DNA of 64,000 nucleotides from Minwuia sp048007105 (GCF_048007105.1 NZ_CP180352.1:558001-622000), one strand, 5' to 3'. Positions 1 to 8,960 are shown, numbered from the stretch's first letter. Notes: generated by a model not told the origin, from the letters alone. Made by a program: numbers and translations.

Positions 1-736
1 GCGTCGCCCAGCGGGTGAATAAGACCGTCCAGTGAGCATGGCGCGAGCGGTTCCCCCCCCCCCCGCCACTTCCCCCCTCTCTTTTTGAGCTGGCTGCTGC
101 GCAATGGGCTCTGACGATGGAACTGTCGACGAAGACAAGAGCATCCGCCTGCTGCCGGGCCAATGCTTAAAAAAAAAGCCACGCCAGCCGCCCCGTTCTC
201 CCCATCGTAGGTACCGACTACAGACCGATGTTCACGGTCCAATCCATTCGGGAAAATCACGCTTCGCGGGACCTGTTCGCAGGATGCAAAATCCCGTTCA
301 GCACCTGCCGATCATCGCGCCACACTGCTGCGCCTGGACCCAAAACCCAAGAAAAATCCCACTCGTCATCTGTCAGATCGATTCGTTCCATACCACTAAC
401 CCATTCGCAGAGGAGAATGAGTGGGTTCCGGACAATTCAACCGGGAGGCCATCTTGGCTCAAACCCTAAAGCGATCCTCCATAGTACAGCGTCAGCCGGC
501 CTGAACTGGCTGTTACTTGAGCACGACCGATTGAAATATTGAGCCGTCTGAAGGTCCTTCGCGTCGGAGGGGTTGGAGCGCACGCTGATTTCTCAGGCTA
601 TTTTGGTACTTGTGTATCGGTCTTGGATCGCAGCCGTCAAACGCGCCGAGCGACACTGGGACAAACGACGCAACCAATGATATGGGTGCGTGTGGTCGCT
701 TGCCGTTAAGTTTACTTCAGGTATGCGGAGGAATTG
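1..736. other. Gene-poor leading stretch
   Basis: I see no convincing gene here. The short reading frames overlap each other on both strands and none gives a recognisable protein. A run of 12 C at 53-64 and a run of 9 A at 169-177 are visible. A 225-codon minus frame running from 1270 down to 593 is the antisense shadow of the exonuclease gene that follows. Confidence 0.6.
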
Positions 737-1315
737 ATGGCTGGATGGTTTGGCCGGCTGTTTGGCGGACACCAATCGCCGCTCAGCAACGTTCCGTGGC
801 CGGGCCCCGGCGATCAGTTCGTCTGTATCGATTTCGAGACAACCGGCTTGAAGCCGAGCGAGTCGCGCGTGATCGAAATCGGTGCAATACGGTTCAACCC
901 GTCCAAGGAGCTTCAGACGACCTTCCAAACACTCGTCAATCCGGGCGTAGAGGTGCCAAAAAAGATTACCGAGATCACGGGCATCACAACGGCGCAGATC
1001 AGACGGCATGACCTGCCGCCCGAGCATGCTTTCGAGGACCTGTATCGGTTCATCGGCGATCTGCCGCTGATCGCCTACAATGCGCCCTTTGACGCCAAGT
1101 TCCTTTCCGCCGAGTGGCTGCGGCTTGGGATAAGGGGAAACAACGAATATCAGGACATCCTCGCGCTCGCGCGTGAGACCCTTTCGCTCCGGTCGTACAA
1201 GCTGGCCGATGTAGCGAAGCATTTGGGCGTTGAGGTTGAACCGGATCATCGGGCGTTGAGCGATGCTCATGCAGCACTACTCATCTACGACAACCTCCGG
1301 CAGTTGACGCGATGA
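737..1315 (+). CDS. DEDDh 3'-5' exonuclease (DnaQ/PolC epsilon-like)
   Basis: Predicted stand-alone 3'-5' exonuclease of the DnaQ-like DEDDh superfamily, which removes nucleotides from DNA or RNA 3' ends with two metal ions. The metal-binding residues are visible: D32 and E34 in the ExoI motif DFETTG, D119 in NAPFDAKFL (ExoII), and H171 and D176 in DHRALSDAH (ExoIII), so the site looks intact. At 192 aa it is only the nuclease domain, without the C-terminal polymerase-binding part of a true epsilon subunit. The ATG at 737 is preferred over the in-frame TTG at 734 because GGAGG sits at 727-731. It stands alone in accessory DNA. It could be a phage or plasmid exonuclease or a repair nuclease; the exact substrate cannot be read. 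Confidence 0.88.
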   Translation: MAGWFGRLFGGHQSPLSNVPWPGPGDQFVCIDFETTGLKPSESRVIEIGAIRFNPSKELQTTFQTLVNPGVEVPKKITEITGITTAQIRRHDLPPEHAFEDLYRFIGDLPLIAYNAPFDAKFLSAEWLRLGIRGNNEYQDILALARETLSLRSYKLADVAKHLGVEVEPDHRALSDAHAALLIYDNLRQLTR

Positions 1316-1545
1316 GAAAGTCCGGCAGTTCTTTGCAGCAACACGCTGGTGTTCAACAGCCTTGAGTAAGCTGATCATGCTGCGTTAACGGTTCCTGTGG
1401 CACCAAAGAAGTCGAGTCGGGCCTATCAACATCACCGGTCGGCGCTCGATGCTGTTTGCATTGAGGCGCTGGCGACATGCTGCGTAGCTGTATCCCTTTG
1501 GAGGCCCTAGAAATTCAAGTGTTGCTTGTGTAGTCGAAATCTCCG

Positions 1546-2508
1546 ATGCCAACATTCCTAGCGATCTCCAATCAGAAAGGTGGCGTCGGGAAGACGACGA
1601 CCGCGGTGCATTTGTCCGTTGCGTTCGCGGCAGCTTCTAGGCGGGTTCTTCTGGTTGATCTGGACGCCCAGGGCAATGCAACCAATGCTCTTGGCCTGGA
1701 AGGCGCCGAAAACAACTATCCTCGCTCTTATGAGGCCGCGACGGGCGACACTCCGATCACGGAGCACTCCTGCCTACCGACAGTTTTCCCCAATCTCTTC
1801 GTCTTGCCTTCTTCGATTGAGCTGGCCGGCGTGAAATTGGAAATCGACGCCGACGAACCCAACCTGCTTCGTCTGGGAGCCAACATCGGTCAGCTTGCCG
1901 ACGGCTTTGATTGGATTGTTTTCGATTGCCCGCCGTCGCTCGGCATCCTCAGCGTTAATGCGTTGGTCGTCGCAGATTTCATTCTGGCGCCCTTGCCGCC
2001 AGAGCGATTTGCCATGGATGGATTCGAGCGACTGGAAGAGACCGTGCGCCGACTGCGCAATGCGGAGCGATCGCACGCGGCCGATCCCCTGATCCTTTTT
2101 ACCAGAGTGCCGCCATGGTCAACGAAGAGCCGAGAACGTATCAATGAGTTCCGCGCCCATCGTAACACGCGCACGCTTGTTGCAGAGATCCCATTTAGCG
2201 ATCTTTTTGAGATTGGAGCTGAAACCAAACGAACCATATTCTTGGATTTTTGCAATTCACCGCCGGCGATAGCGTATTTATATGCAGCATCTAAACTTCT
2301 ATCCACAGTCTCAAATGATAGTAGCATCCGAACCATCGAGGCTCAGGTTTTTGAAATGGAAAGAACGATACAAGAATGGCTCGACAACCAAATATCGAGG
2401 GCTGACCGATCAAAGAAGTCGAAGATCCGCTTCGACAGGTCCGAATACAGAAAGCAATTTACAGTTCGACAAATGCTCCAGCGGCTGCTTCATACGATTT
2501 GGAGATAA
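1546..2508 (+). CDS. ParA/MinD-family ATPase, orphan
   Basis: A 320-aa P-loop ATPase of the ParA (Soj) type. The deviant Walker A motif KGGVGKTT spans residues 11-18, the A' motif DLDAQGN follows near 39-45, and the Walker B-like segment FDCPPSLG is present. ParA proteins use ATP-dependent DNA binding to segregate plasmids, chromosomes or protein clusters. Here the last 80 or so residues form a basic, helical tail beyond the usual ATPase fold, and no ParB-like gene or obvious centromere repeats lie next to it. There is no N-terminal HTH, so it resembles chromosomal or type Ib ParA rather than P1 ParA. No strong Shine-Dalgarno is visible before the ATG. Its place in accessory DNA near an integrase remnant suggests it came with a plasmid or integrative element. 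Confidence 0.85.
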   Translation: MPTFLAISNQKGGVGKTTTAVHLSVAFAAASRRVLLVDLDAQGNATNALGLEGAENNYPRSYEAATGDTPITEHSCLPTVFPNLFVLPSSIELAGVKLEIDADEPNLLRLGANIGQLADGFDWIVFDCPPSLGILSVNALVVADFILAPLPPERFAMDGFERLEETVRRLRNAERSHAADPLILFTRVPPWSTKSRERINEFRAHRNTRTLVAEIPFSDLFEIGAETKRTIFLDFCNSPPAIAYLYAASKLLSTVSNDSSIRTIEAQVFEMERTIQEWLDNQISRADRSKKSKIRFDRSEYRKQFTVRQMLQRLLHTIWR

Positions 2509-2570
2509 TGAAGCATTAGGACTTCCGGGCATCTTTAGCCCAGTCTAGGGGGGTATTCGGTTTATCGAGA

Positions 2571-2760
2571 TCACGCTTGGGGCTTCTTCATCCCGTTTCG
2601 GAGGCGATTCGCTGAACCTCGCACAAGATTCATCAAACTTTTGCGCTTCTCAAACAGATCGCCGCGCTGATAGGCGCTCTCAACCTTGTTGCGGATGGCA
2701 TGCGCCAAGGCCAACTCCACAACTCTGACGGTGGCCTGCGACCAATCCTTCCTGTGACCA
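2571..2760 (-). pseudogene. 3' remnant of a tyrosine recombinase (phage-type integrase)
   Basis: The minus frame encodes a stretch, including ELALAHAIRNKVESAYQRGD and LFEKRKSLMN, that matches the C-terminal end of prophage-type tyrosine integrases, where the pattern LAH..GNKVE.AY.RGDL.EKRR.LM closes the catalytic domain. Only about 60 codons are recognisable. The upstream catalytic Arg/His-x-x-Arg region is absent or scrambled, and the intact frame simply reads into unrelated sequence towards 2858. It is therefore a dead fragment of an integrase that once mobilised part of this accessory region. No matching attachment site was seen. Confidence 0.75.
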
Positions 2761-3962
2761 TAGGCAGAGTCCGATGGTTGATGCGCTGAGCCCCAACGCT
2801 GGACCGCCGGATTGTGGAGTTTTCCGCCTCTTTGCGCTGAGACCAAACGCTGAACCACCTCAGTGAACGATTTCGCGGTAACGAAAGCTTGTCAGTGTCA
2901 CGTTTCTAGAACTTCTGGACATATGGTATCGGCGCCCGCACGATCGCGCCTCGGATGGCTCACAAGAACCAACCGACCCCTGCGCCGCTCCGCCTGGCCC
3001 TCCGGTTTTCGGGCGGGGCGGCGTCTCAGGCGAGACGAATTTGGTCTGCGTGATCCGTGCAATCGCTAGACATCTCTCTTGAACTCGCACAGGCTTGTTT
3101 TGGGCTGGATGCGTTCGGCCCGCTCGCCGTCTCGCCCTTACCCCGCAGTTTGGGCGGGACGGCCCCTTCATCGGCTCAAGAGGCGACTGGCACTAGGGTC
3201 TACAACGCCCTGAAACGACAAACCGCCCTTCCGCAGAACAGAAGGACGGCTCGCCGCTACCTGAAATTTGGAAGCCGCAGCGTTGGTGACGCGACTCCGC
3301 GGAGTTGATACGCTAATGGTGGCACAACCTACCGAGCGAGCAACCTAGGCAACGCCTATTGAATAAGGGGTTAATGCCGTCAAGATTCCACGATGTAACG
3401 AACGCTAGCTACAGTTGAGGCCAAGATTAGAAAAATATCAGCGTTTCCCCAGCCAGGCACCCTAGAGCGCGCCCCAAGAACCAACCCCGCCAGATACCCA
3501 AACGGCTGCGACACCCGGCTTCCTCGACATTCGAACAATTGGTCGAGTTCCAGCGGTATGCCAAAGCCCAGCGGTTTCGGACCAGCCGGGCGTTCAGATA
3601 CTCCGAGCCCCGGAAGCCCAAGATGGTCAGTCGCCAACAACGCTCTGAGCTTGGGACTTCGCATGAGACAGGCGTACGACCAATCTAGTCAGCCAGGGCA
3701 ATGGACCTCTGTTTCCCGCATCCCAAACTGCCGTTCTCGGGGTGACAGAGTTGCTGGTTCTTCGAGGCATTGCCCTCGTTTAGACGGATCCCGCTACTCG
3801 TGGGTTTCGATGGCGTCCGCGTCGATGATGTAAGTCGTGCCGCTGATTCTGTCCGCTGAAGCCGCTGGCGACGCAGACGTGCATGCAACTGCAATGATCA
3901 CGTTAGGTTCAAGGTGCCTTATTTCCTAGTTCACTGAATTCCATCGGCACACTTCGGAACGT
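2761..3962. other. Long stretch without recognisable genes
   Basis: About 1.2 kb between the integrase remnant and the PAS-like gene. Short open frames exist on both strands (for example 3057-3308 plus and 3380-3664 minus) but none has a recognisable motif, a good ribosome binding site or an alphaproteobacterial codon pattern. It probably consists of degraded mobile or host DNA; I can support no feature in it. Confidence 0.5.
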
Positions 3963-4523
3963 TCAGACACTGCTTCGCCACACGCCTATCAGCAACTTCG
4001 ACGCACGGCCTTGTTCACCGATTGGAAGCGCAAGCTGTTGCCATGTTGAGCCGCAATCGGGTTCAGATGCAGGTAGAGTGCTAAACGTCGGAACTCGATA
4101 CAGGAGGCTTGCGTGATAGAGAGCATGGAGAAATCTGGAGAGGTGGGATCCTTCCGGCAGGTTGTCCAGATATTGGTCTGTCACCGTCAACCCTGACATT
4201 GCGGCGAGCGCTGGATTCAAGTGCGCAAACTTGATGCGAAATCCAGTACTAACGAACTCGGCGAGCGAGACCAATCCTGCGACCGCGCCGAGATCCGGAA
4301 TGTGGACGCTCTTCGCGTCAGCGACTCCCTCGATCTGAAAGAGCCTGGACCAGTGTTCATACAGAAGACGGATTTGGCCGGCGGGCAGATCTTTCTCACG
4401 TGGATCTGGAATGACTTCAGAGTTGCCCATTGCATCCCCCAGCCATTCGCGAGTTGCGGCCGAATGGCGGCCCGTTGCGAACTCCTGTGATAGTCTTCGA
4501 TCATATCGTTGGGCCATCCTCAT
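3963..4523 (-). CDS. PAS-domain protein (PAS_5-like)
   Basis: A 186-aa protein with the layout of the alphaproteobacterial PAS_5 family, proteins of about 170 aa that consist of one PAS-like sensory fold with no output domain. The characteristic start of the domain is a helix around LLYEHWSRL, followed by IPDLGAV, an alternating strand region (FRIKFAHLNPALAAMSGLTV), a turn rich in L/P (YLDNLPEG), and a final strand LALPIGEQGRASKLLIGVW. In this family the last segment usually reads as a beta-hairpin ending in a G-rich strand. Sequence divergence is high, so the family call is moderate and the ligand is unknown. Two in-frame ATG codons (4523 and 4517) are possible starts. It lies alone in gene-poor DNA. 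Confidence 0.6.
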   Translation of the reverse strand: MRMAQRYDRRLSQEFATGRHSAATREWLGDAMGNSEVIPDPREKDLPAGQIRLLYEHWSRLFQIEGVADAKSVHIPDLGAVAGLVSLAEFVSTGFRIKFAHLNPALAAMSGLTVTDQYLDNLPEGSHLSRFLHALYHASLLYRVPTFSTLPASEPDCGSTWQQLALPIGEQGRASKLLIGVWRSSV

Positions 4524-4750
4524 CCGGCGCGCCAGACTATCTCATTCGATTGCCCAAACAACTCAGTTCGCTGGTGCGTGAAAACTGACACATCAGCCGA
4601 ATGACGCTCCGCCCCGTTGGTGGAGTTCCCCCATCTTATATGTCTAATGAGATTTTCTTTCATTCTCGCACTTGTGCTGAGCAATGAGCCCTTCGAGCGA
4701 ATACCAGAGAATTCCTCGCGTTAGGGGTGGTCATAGTGGTCCCAAAAAGC

Positions 4751-5362
4751 TCAACAATCCCTGAATTGCCGAGAGATACACTGACGGACAAGATCGGTCG
4801 ACCTCTCAGCCTGTGCCGGGGTCATTGATTCGAGAACCTCCTCGAGCAGCTTCAAAGCCGTCGCTGATCCATTGTAGGCCGCAATCTCGATCCACATGGC
4901 GCCCCGGCCGACGTCGGCCTCTGGATGGAAGCCCTTCAAATGCAACAGGCCAAGCTGAATTTGGGCATCAACGTGCCGGTTCTCTGCAGATTTGAGAAAC
5001 CAATGGGCTGCCATAGATGGGTCCTTGGCCAGTCCATCGCCATTCAGGTTCATGAGACCCAGATTGTACTGGGCGCGAGCGAAACCCTGTTCCGCAGCTT
5101 GGCGATACCAGTAGGCCGCAAGCACAAAATCTCTCGATACGCCATGACCTGTCCGCAAGAGTTGAGCCAGGTTGTATTGAGCCAGTGGGTCGCCTTCTTC
5201 CGCCAATGGTTGCCAGATCTCGAACGCCTTCGCATATTCGCCGCGTTCTAAGGCGGCCGCGCCGTCCTGGACGCCCGCAGCTGACTTCTGTAAAGGTGCA
5301 AACAGCGCAAGCGCCAAGAGCGTTCCTATCAATAGACTGTGCTTCAACGTTCTTCCAATCAT
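4751..5362 (-). CDS. Exported Sel1-like repeat protein
   Basis: A 203-aa secreted or periplasmic protein. Residues 1-29 form a signal peptide (basic start, then LLIGTLLALALFAPL, with a likely cut after AAG or SAA). The rest is built of Sel1/TPR-like helical repeats. Three clear units are visible: PLAQYNLAQLLRTGHGVSRD, ARAQYNLGLMNLNGDGLAKD and VDAQIQLGLLHLKG, each followed by the second helix (AAYWYRQAAEQG, AAHWFLKSAENR, GAMWIEIAAYNG). Such repeats scaffold protein-protein contacts, often in envelope or signalling complexes. Two cysteines near the C-terminus (QCISRQFRDC) could form a disulphide in the periplasm. The partner cannot be inferred from the neighbourhood. Confidence 0.85.
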   Translation of the reverse strand: MIGRTLKHSLLIGTLLALALFAPLQKSAAGVQDGAAALERGEYAKAFEIWQPLAEEGDPLAQYNLAQLLRTGHGVSRDFVLAAYWYRQAAEQGFARAQYNLGLMNLNGDGLAKDPSMAAHWFLKSAENRHVDAQIQLGLLHLKGFHPEADVGRGAMWIEIAAYNGSATALKLLEEVLESMTPAQAERSTDLVRQCISRQFRDC

Positions 5363-5738
5363 TTGGCCAACGCGAGCATCCGTGATCTATTCCACCGCGC
5401 CTCGCAAGTGTACAAACTGTGATATGGAATTGGAGCACGTACTGGTGAGGTGGCCGCCCGCACGGGCAGGCCTGAGACTCCTGATGACAACGGACTCCCT
5501 TGGCCGGGAAGTAGGGGAACAAGAACAGGTCCTGATGTTCAACACGGCGCCCTAGGTTCCCATATTGATCGTACCGGTGATTGCGCGCGAAAGCCTTCTG
5601 GGATCAGCATGCAACCCGGACATTCTTGAGGAACTTGGGTCCGGAGCGAAACCAGCCAGCCTCCAGTTCCATCTGGTAGAATGCAGGTGTTCAGATCGCC
5701 GGCAACGCCGGCAGTATGGGATGGCCGCCACCATGGGT
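5363..5738. other. Intergenic stretch, no gene seen
   Basis: About 375 bases between the Sel1-repeat gene and a hairpin. Short frames on both strands overlap and lack motifs. Nothing here can be supported as a gene. Confidence 0.5.
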
Positions 5739-5784
5739 CGAGCTAGCCTGTCGTACCGCAATACCGGCACGACAGGCTGGCTCG
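5739..5784 (-). terminator. 16-bp hairpin downstream of the small exported protein gene
   Basis: Two 16-base arms (5739-5754 and 5769-5784) are reverse complements except for one G.T-type mismatch, separated by a 14-base loop. The hairpin starts about 10 bases after the stop codon of the minus-strand gene at 5794-6114. This is where a terminator or mRNA-stabilising stem would sit. There is no U-run after the stem on the minus strand, so a classical intrinsic terminator is not proven. Confidence 0.5.
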
Positions 5785-5793
5785 TATTCGCCG

Positions 5794-6114
5794 TTACTGG
5801 CTCGGGCCGGTGTGAGAAATCAGAACGCCTTCGACATCGGCACCCTCGCCGGCGCCGTTCAGCTCGCCGACGACGGTCACTTCATCGCCGACAGCAACGT
5901 CCTGGGGGACTTCGACGCCGAATCGGTCGACGGTCAGGGCCGTATGCGGGCGGTCCTTCGGGACCATGGTGAGGCTCTCGTCGGTCTCTGCGACAACAGT
6001 GCCGGTCGATGCGATCCAGCCACCGCCAACAATGGTCTTGTCGGCACCGGCGAGGGCCTGAGAGGCACCGATCATCAGGAAGGCGGACGTGAGGATACCA
6101 GTTGCAATCTTCAT
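5794..6114 (-). CDS. Small exported beta-rich protein, unknown function
   Basis: A 106-aa protein with a clear signal peptide (MKIATGILTSAFLMIGAS, likely cleaved after ALA near residue 22). The mature part is short, acidic and strand-rich: GTVVAETDESLTMVPK, then TALTVDRFGVEVP, VAVGDEVTVVGELNG and DVEGVLISH. The VGDEVTVVGE turn resembles OB-fold-like periplasmic domains that recur in small secreted proteobacterial proteins, but I cannot tie it to a named family. The start is supported by AAGGAGA about 8 bases before the ATG. A long hairpin follows the stop. Function unknown; a periplasmic or stress-related role would be a guess. Confidence 0.7.
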   Translation of the reverse strand: MKIATGILTSAFLMIGASQALAGADKTIVGGGWIASTGTVVAETDESLTMVPKDRPHTALTVDRFGVEVPQDVAVGDEVTVVGELNGAGEGADVEGVLISHTGPSQ

Positions 6115-6289
6115 TGTACTTCTCCTTCAGGGAGGTTGTTTTTGAGCAACGGGAAGAGACATTGGGAGTTCTCGCCCGGTTTGAATGCTACCTTCTGACG
6201 CAAGCAACCCGACCGGGCTGATGTTCACACGGCCCTGCCTCACACCCCCGGTATGGTAGAGGCATCCAGCGTGATGGCAGAATCGGGCG

Positions 6290-6493
6290 ATGATGGAAGA
6301 CCCCGATATAAGGCGCGCTGCGTGGCTCATGGTTGAGCGCTATGGCGACGAGGCCGGGTTCGTGACCGCCGCGAGAGCCGACAAGCTGATGGATGCTGGT
6401 GATCTGGATGGCGCAGCAGTCTGGCGGCGGATATTGGAGGCGGTGGAGGAATTGCAGCGAACGGAACGGACTTCAGATGACCAGGTGAATTGA
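6290..6493 (+). CDS. Small conserved protein, DUF6961-like
   Basis: A 67-aa soluble protein. Its pattern AAWLMVERYGDEAGFVTAAR followed by a short helix and AAVWRRILEAVEEL matches small alphaproteobacterial proteins annotated as DUF6961. These have a W..V.R.G..A..F...R motif in the first helix and a W.R....A...L motif in the last. Their function is unknown. Two ATG codons occur in tandem (6290 and 6293) and the Shine-Dalgarno is weak. It lies just upstream of tRNA-Leu, on the same strand. Confidence 0.65.
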   Translation: MMEDPDIRRAAWLMVERYGDEAGFVTAARADKLMDAGDLDGAAVWRRILEAVEELQRTERTSDDQVN

Positions 6494-6540
6494 CCCTGGC
6501 CATCCGCGTGTGAGACAGGCCCTTCGCCAATCTACTCAGA

Positions 6541-6627
6541 CCGGGCGTGGCGGAACTGGTAGACGCACTAGACTTAAAATCTGAGGGGCAGCAGCCCGTG
6601 CCGGTTCAAGTCCGGCCGCCCGGACCA
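6541..6627 (+). tRNA. tRNA-Leu (anticodon TAA)
   Basis: A class II tRNA of 87 bases with the CCA encoded. The acceptor stem CCGGGCG (6541-6547) pairs with CGCCCGG (6617-6623), followed by A and CCA. The D-arm carries the leucine-type GGTAGAC. The anticodon loop CTTAAAA places TAA at 6575-6577. A variable arm and the T-arm with GGTTCAAGTCC follow. The outermost pair of the anticodon stem is a C-A mismatch. The long variable arm and the anticodon agree on leucine. Confidence 0.95.
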
Positions 6628-6632
6628 GACCA

Positions 6633-7046
6633 TCAGGACTTGCCGCCGCGCCCCTTCCGCCCGAGGCCGATCGACTTCGCCATCTCAGCCCTCTTCGCGA
6701 CGTAGTTGGGGCTGGCCATTGGATAGTCCGCTGGCAGATTCCACTTCGCGCGGTACTCTTCCGGGGTCATGTCGTGGTCTGTTCTGAGATGACGCTTCAG
6801 CATCGTCATCTTTTTCCCGTCTTCCAGGCAAACCAGATGATCCGGCTTGATAGAACTGCGGATGGAAACGGCCGGGACAAGGGGCTCTGACTCAGGCTCT
6901 TCAGACCCAGATGCCGCCCCAACAAAAGCCTGGCTGACTTTGGCGATCAGGTCGGGAAGCTCGTCGGAAGGAACAACGTTGTTTGCGACATAGGCTGAAA
7001 CAACGTCTACCGTCAGCCGTACAACTTCCTGAGTTTCGTCTTCCAC
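6633..7046 (-). CDS. mucR: MucR/Ros family transcriptional regulator
   Basis: Zinc-finger regulator of the alphaproteobacterial MucR/Ros family, which binds AT-rich promoter DNA and silences or modulates genes for exopolysaccharide, motility and cell cycle. The N-terminal part LTVDVVSAYVANNVVPSDEL is the oligomerisation region. The Ros-type finger follows: a C at VCLEDGKKMTMLKRHLRTDH, with paired histidines in RHLRTDH, then MTPEEYRAKWNLPADYPMASPNYVAKRAEMAKSIGLGRK, which is diagnostic. The open frame runs back to 7181, but a GTG at 7046 with GGGAG about 7 bases upstream gives 137 aa, the normal family length, so I choose it. It lies convergent with tRNA-Leu, ending 5 bases from it. Confidence 0.93.
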   Translation of the reverse strand: MEDETQEVVRLTVDVVSAYVANNVVPSDELPDLIAKVSQAFVGAASGSEEPESEPLVPAVSIRSSIKPDHLVCLEDGKKMTMLKRHLRTDHDMTPEEYRAKWNLPADYPMASPNYVAKRAEMAKSIGLGRKGRGGKS

Positions 7047-7286
7047 GACATTCTCCCGAATCAGAACTGTTCGCACGAAACTACAGGCACGGACGGCACT
7101 CGCCAACGTTGTCTTATCCGACCAATTTGAACTTGGCGCGCCATAGGTCAAATTGGGATACTTCAGGCCGCCGCTTGGCACCTATCGGCGAGTGCTTTAT
7201 CGCGTTGCTGTTTGAACTTGGTTCGACGAGCTGGATGGCGGTCGAGGTTGAAATGAATGTGGATGGCAGCGGGGGTGGACGCGAAC

Positions 7287-7707
7287 TGACCTGAGATCCG
7301 ATTTGTCCTCCAGATTTGGGCAGAGGCCGTCACCACAGAGGAGACGGATTTAGGAAGCGCAGTCGGTTCACCGAAGAGCAGATCATCGGGATCCTGAAGG
7401 AGCAGGAGGCTGGCCAGAGGGCGGCGGGTGTGTGCCGCCGTCATGGAGTCAACCCGGCGACCTTCCACAAGTGGGAGGCCCGGTACGCGGGCCTTTATGT
7501 CTCCGATGCGAAGCGGCTCAGGGCGTTGGAATGCGGGAACGTCCGACTGAAGAAGCTACTGGCTGACACGTTGCTCGACAACGCGATGCTGACGGACGTG
7601 GCATAAAAAAATTTGTGACGCTCGCCTCTCGGCGAGCGGCCGTTGCTCATCTGCGTGCGGAGCACTGTGTGAGCGAGCGGCGGACGTGCACTGTGCTGGA
7701 CGGGCGC
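7287..7707 (+). pseudogene. IS3-family (IS407/IS511-like) orfA and 5' end of orfB, broken
   Basis: The frame from about 7355 to 7606 gives KRSRFTEEQIIGILKEQEAG, then VCRRHGVNPATFHKWEARY and LDNAML, the HTH and leucine-zipper parts of IS3-family OrfA. The usual MKR/MRK start codon position reads TTT, so the start appears lost, and the end deviates (TDVA then stop). From about 7612 the first residues of OrfB (ASRRAAVAHLRAEHCVSERR) are readable. They stop abruptly near 7707, where antisense IS66 sequence begins. A plausible left terminus starting TGACCTGAGAT lies at 7287. The element is a dead fragment. Confidence 0.8.
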
Positions 7708-8054
7708 CAACAGGCCCAGGTTTGCCAGGCCCTTCGCGATCTGCCGTTCGGGCGTCGGCGCCTGGTGAGTCGTACCGCAGGCGCGGCAGCCATAGCGCGA
7801 CCGGCGGATGCGCAGCACCCGGAAGCTCAATCGGCATCAAGGTCCTCGAGACCGAGCCGCAGTTGATCATCATCATCGAGTTGTTCGGAGCGGCGGCCGA
7901 CGTGGTTGCGCTGCAAGCTCACCAGGATCCGGCGCAGCCGCTCGATTTCGGCCTGCGTTTCGGCACGCTCGCTCTCGCGTGCCGCCATCAGATCGCCGAT
8001 CATCAGCCACAGCGCGTCGACGCCATCAGGCAAGGCGGCGAGATCGATGGACAT
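7706..8054 (-). pseudogene. IS66 transposase TnpC, N-terminal remnant with internal deletion
   Basis: The frame starting at 8054 (MSIDLAALPDGVDALWLMIG) encodes the N-terminal coiled-coil region of the IS66 TnpC transposase, including RLRRILVSLQRNHVGRRSEQ, and stops at 7827. Immediately downstream, in another frame, FRVLRIRRSRYGCRACGTTH and QAPTPERQIAKGLANLGLLA match the zinc-finger segment that normally lies about 50 residues further on. The gene has therefore lost an internal piece with a frame change, and then everything after about residue 150, including the whole DDE catalytic domain. Confidence 0.8.
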
Positions 8055-8470
8055 GACGGGAGCCTTAGGCTGTCGGCCTGTCCCGCCGGGCGCAATCGTC
8101 GCCCTGAGTCAATCGGGCGCAGGGCCCAGTCAGCCTGCCGCGGCTGGTCGACGGCGTCGGTCTGGCGCCCGCTAGTCGATGCATCGATCAGGGCCGTGAG
8201 CTCCGCCGACGTCAGCGACAGGGTCTGTCCCTGCTCGATGCTCGACGTCCAGAGAAAGACACCGTGCTCGAGCCGCTTGGTCAACAGGCAAAGCCAGGTG
8301 CCATCCTAGAACACGATCCTGATGATTTTGGCCTTGCGTCCCCCGAAGACGAAGAGGTCACCCGAAAACGGGTCCTTTTGCAGCACCTCCTGCACCATGA
8401 CGGCGAGGCCATCCACACCCTTGCGCATGTCGGCCAGGTGCACCTTCACATCGGCCGACAGCAGCGCCAT
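8003..8470 (-). pseudogene. IS66 accessory protein TnpB with in-frame stop
   Basis: Minus frame from ATG at 8470: MALLSADVKVHLADMRKGVD, then the conserved IS66 Orf2 core DPFSGDLFVFGGRKAKIIRI VF. A TAG stop at 8306-8308 interrupts it exactly where the family reads W or Y before DGTG/DGTW. The same frame continues after the stop with DGTWLCLLTKRLEHGVFLW and LTSAELTALID, the normal rest of TnpB. A single base change (for example TGG to TAG) would explain it. The start overlaps the end of tnpA, as in intact IS66 elements. Confidence 0.85.
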
Positions 8471-8960
8471 GTCGCCACCTCCTTGTCATTGGCGGGCGCA
8501 TCGACGATCGAGACGTCGACGTAGCCCGGCCCGGCCGTCACCAGTCCTGCCGCCAGCGGCACATCACCCGCCGGGCGATACCGTAGCGCCGGGCGATCTC
8601 GGACACGATGGCACCCGGCATCGACGCCTCGGCCAGGATCCGGTGCCGGTCGGCCTCGCCGAACCGGCGGCGGTGGCCCGCCCGCGGCGGCGGCTCGACG
8701 AGCTTCGGCAGCAACGCCGAGGGGGGATAAGTCCCGTGAGCATGGGAATGACTTATCCCGCCATGGCGGTAAAGCAGGCGAGGTCCTTGCGCCTCCGGCT
8801 CGGCATTGAACTTCGCCCGCCAGTTCCGGAGCGCCTTGAGCGGGATCCGATGCGCTTCGCAAAATTCCCGCTGATTTAGGTCGCTACGCTTCCACGCCTC
8901 GTGATGCGCCCGCCAGAACGCCTCGCCATGACGCCGCCGTGGCGCTCGATCATCGGCCAT
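8446..8960 (-). pseudogene. IS66 TnpA, frameshifted near its end
   Basis: From ATG at 8960 the frame encodes an HTH protein (WKRSDLNQREFCEAHRIPL, then ALRNWRAKF, and later IVSEIARRYGIARRVMCRWR), the IS66 Orf1/TnpA. It hits a stop at 8538 after RQDW. A neighbouring frame carries on with the typical TnpA tail (LVTAGPGYVDVSIVDAPAND) down to 8446, overlapping the tnpB start. One base has been lost or gained near 8540-8550. TnpA normally helps IS66 transposition as a DNA-binding accessory. Confidence 0.8.

Noticed and set aside
104..542. Overlapping short frames at the left end
   Set aside because: Low-complexity, no family, and they overlap in two frames; they look like chance open frames.
593..1270. 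Minus-strand open frame of 225 codons
   Set aside because: It lies opposite the exonuclease gene, whose catalytic motifs are intact, and has no recognisable protein or ribosome binding site.
3380..3894. Small minus-strand frames between the integrase scar and the PAS-like gene
   Set aside because: No motifs, no ribosome binding sites, and frames overlap on both strands.
6541..6627. tRNA-Leu as the attachment site of an island
   Set aside because: No direct repeat of the tRNA 3' end was found in the window, and the only integrase remnant lies 3.8 kb away and is in pieces.
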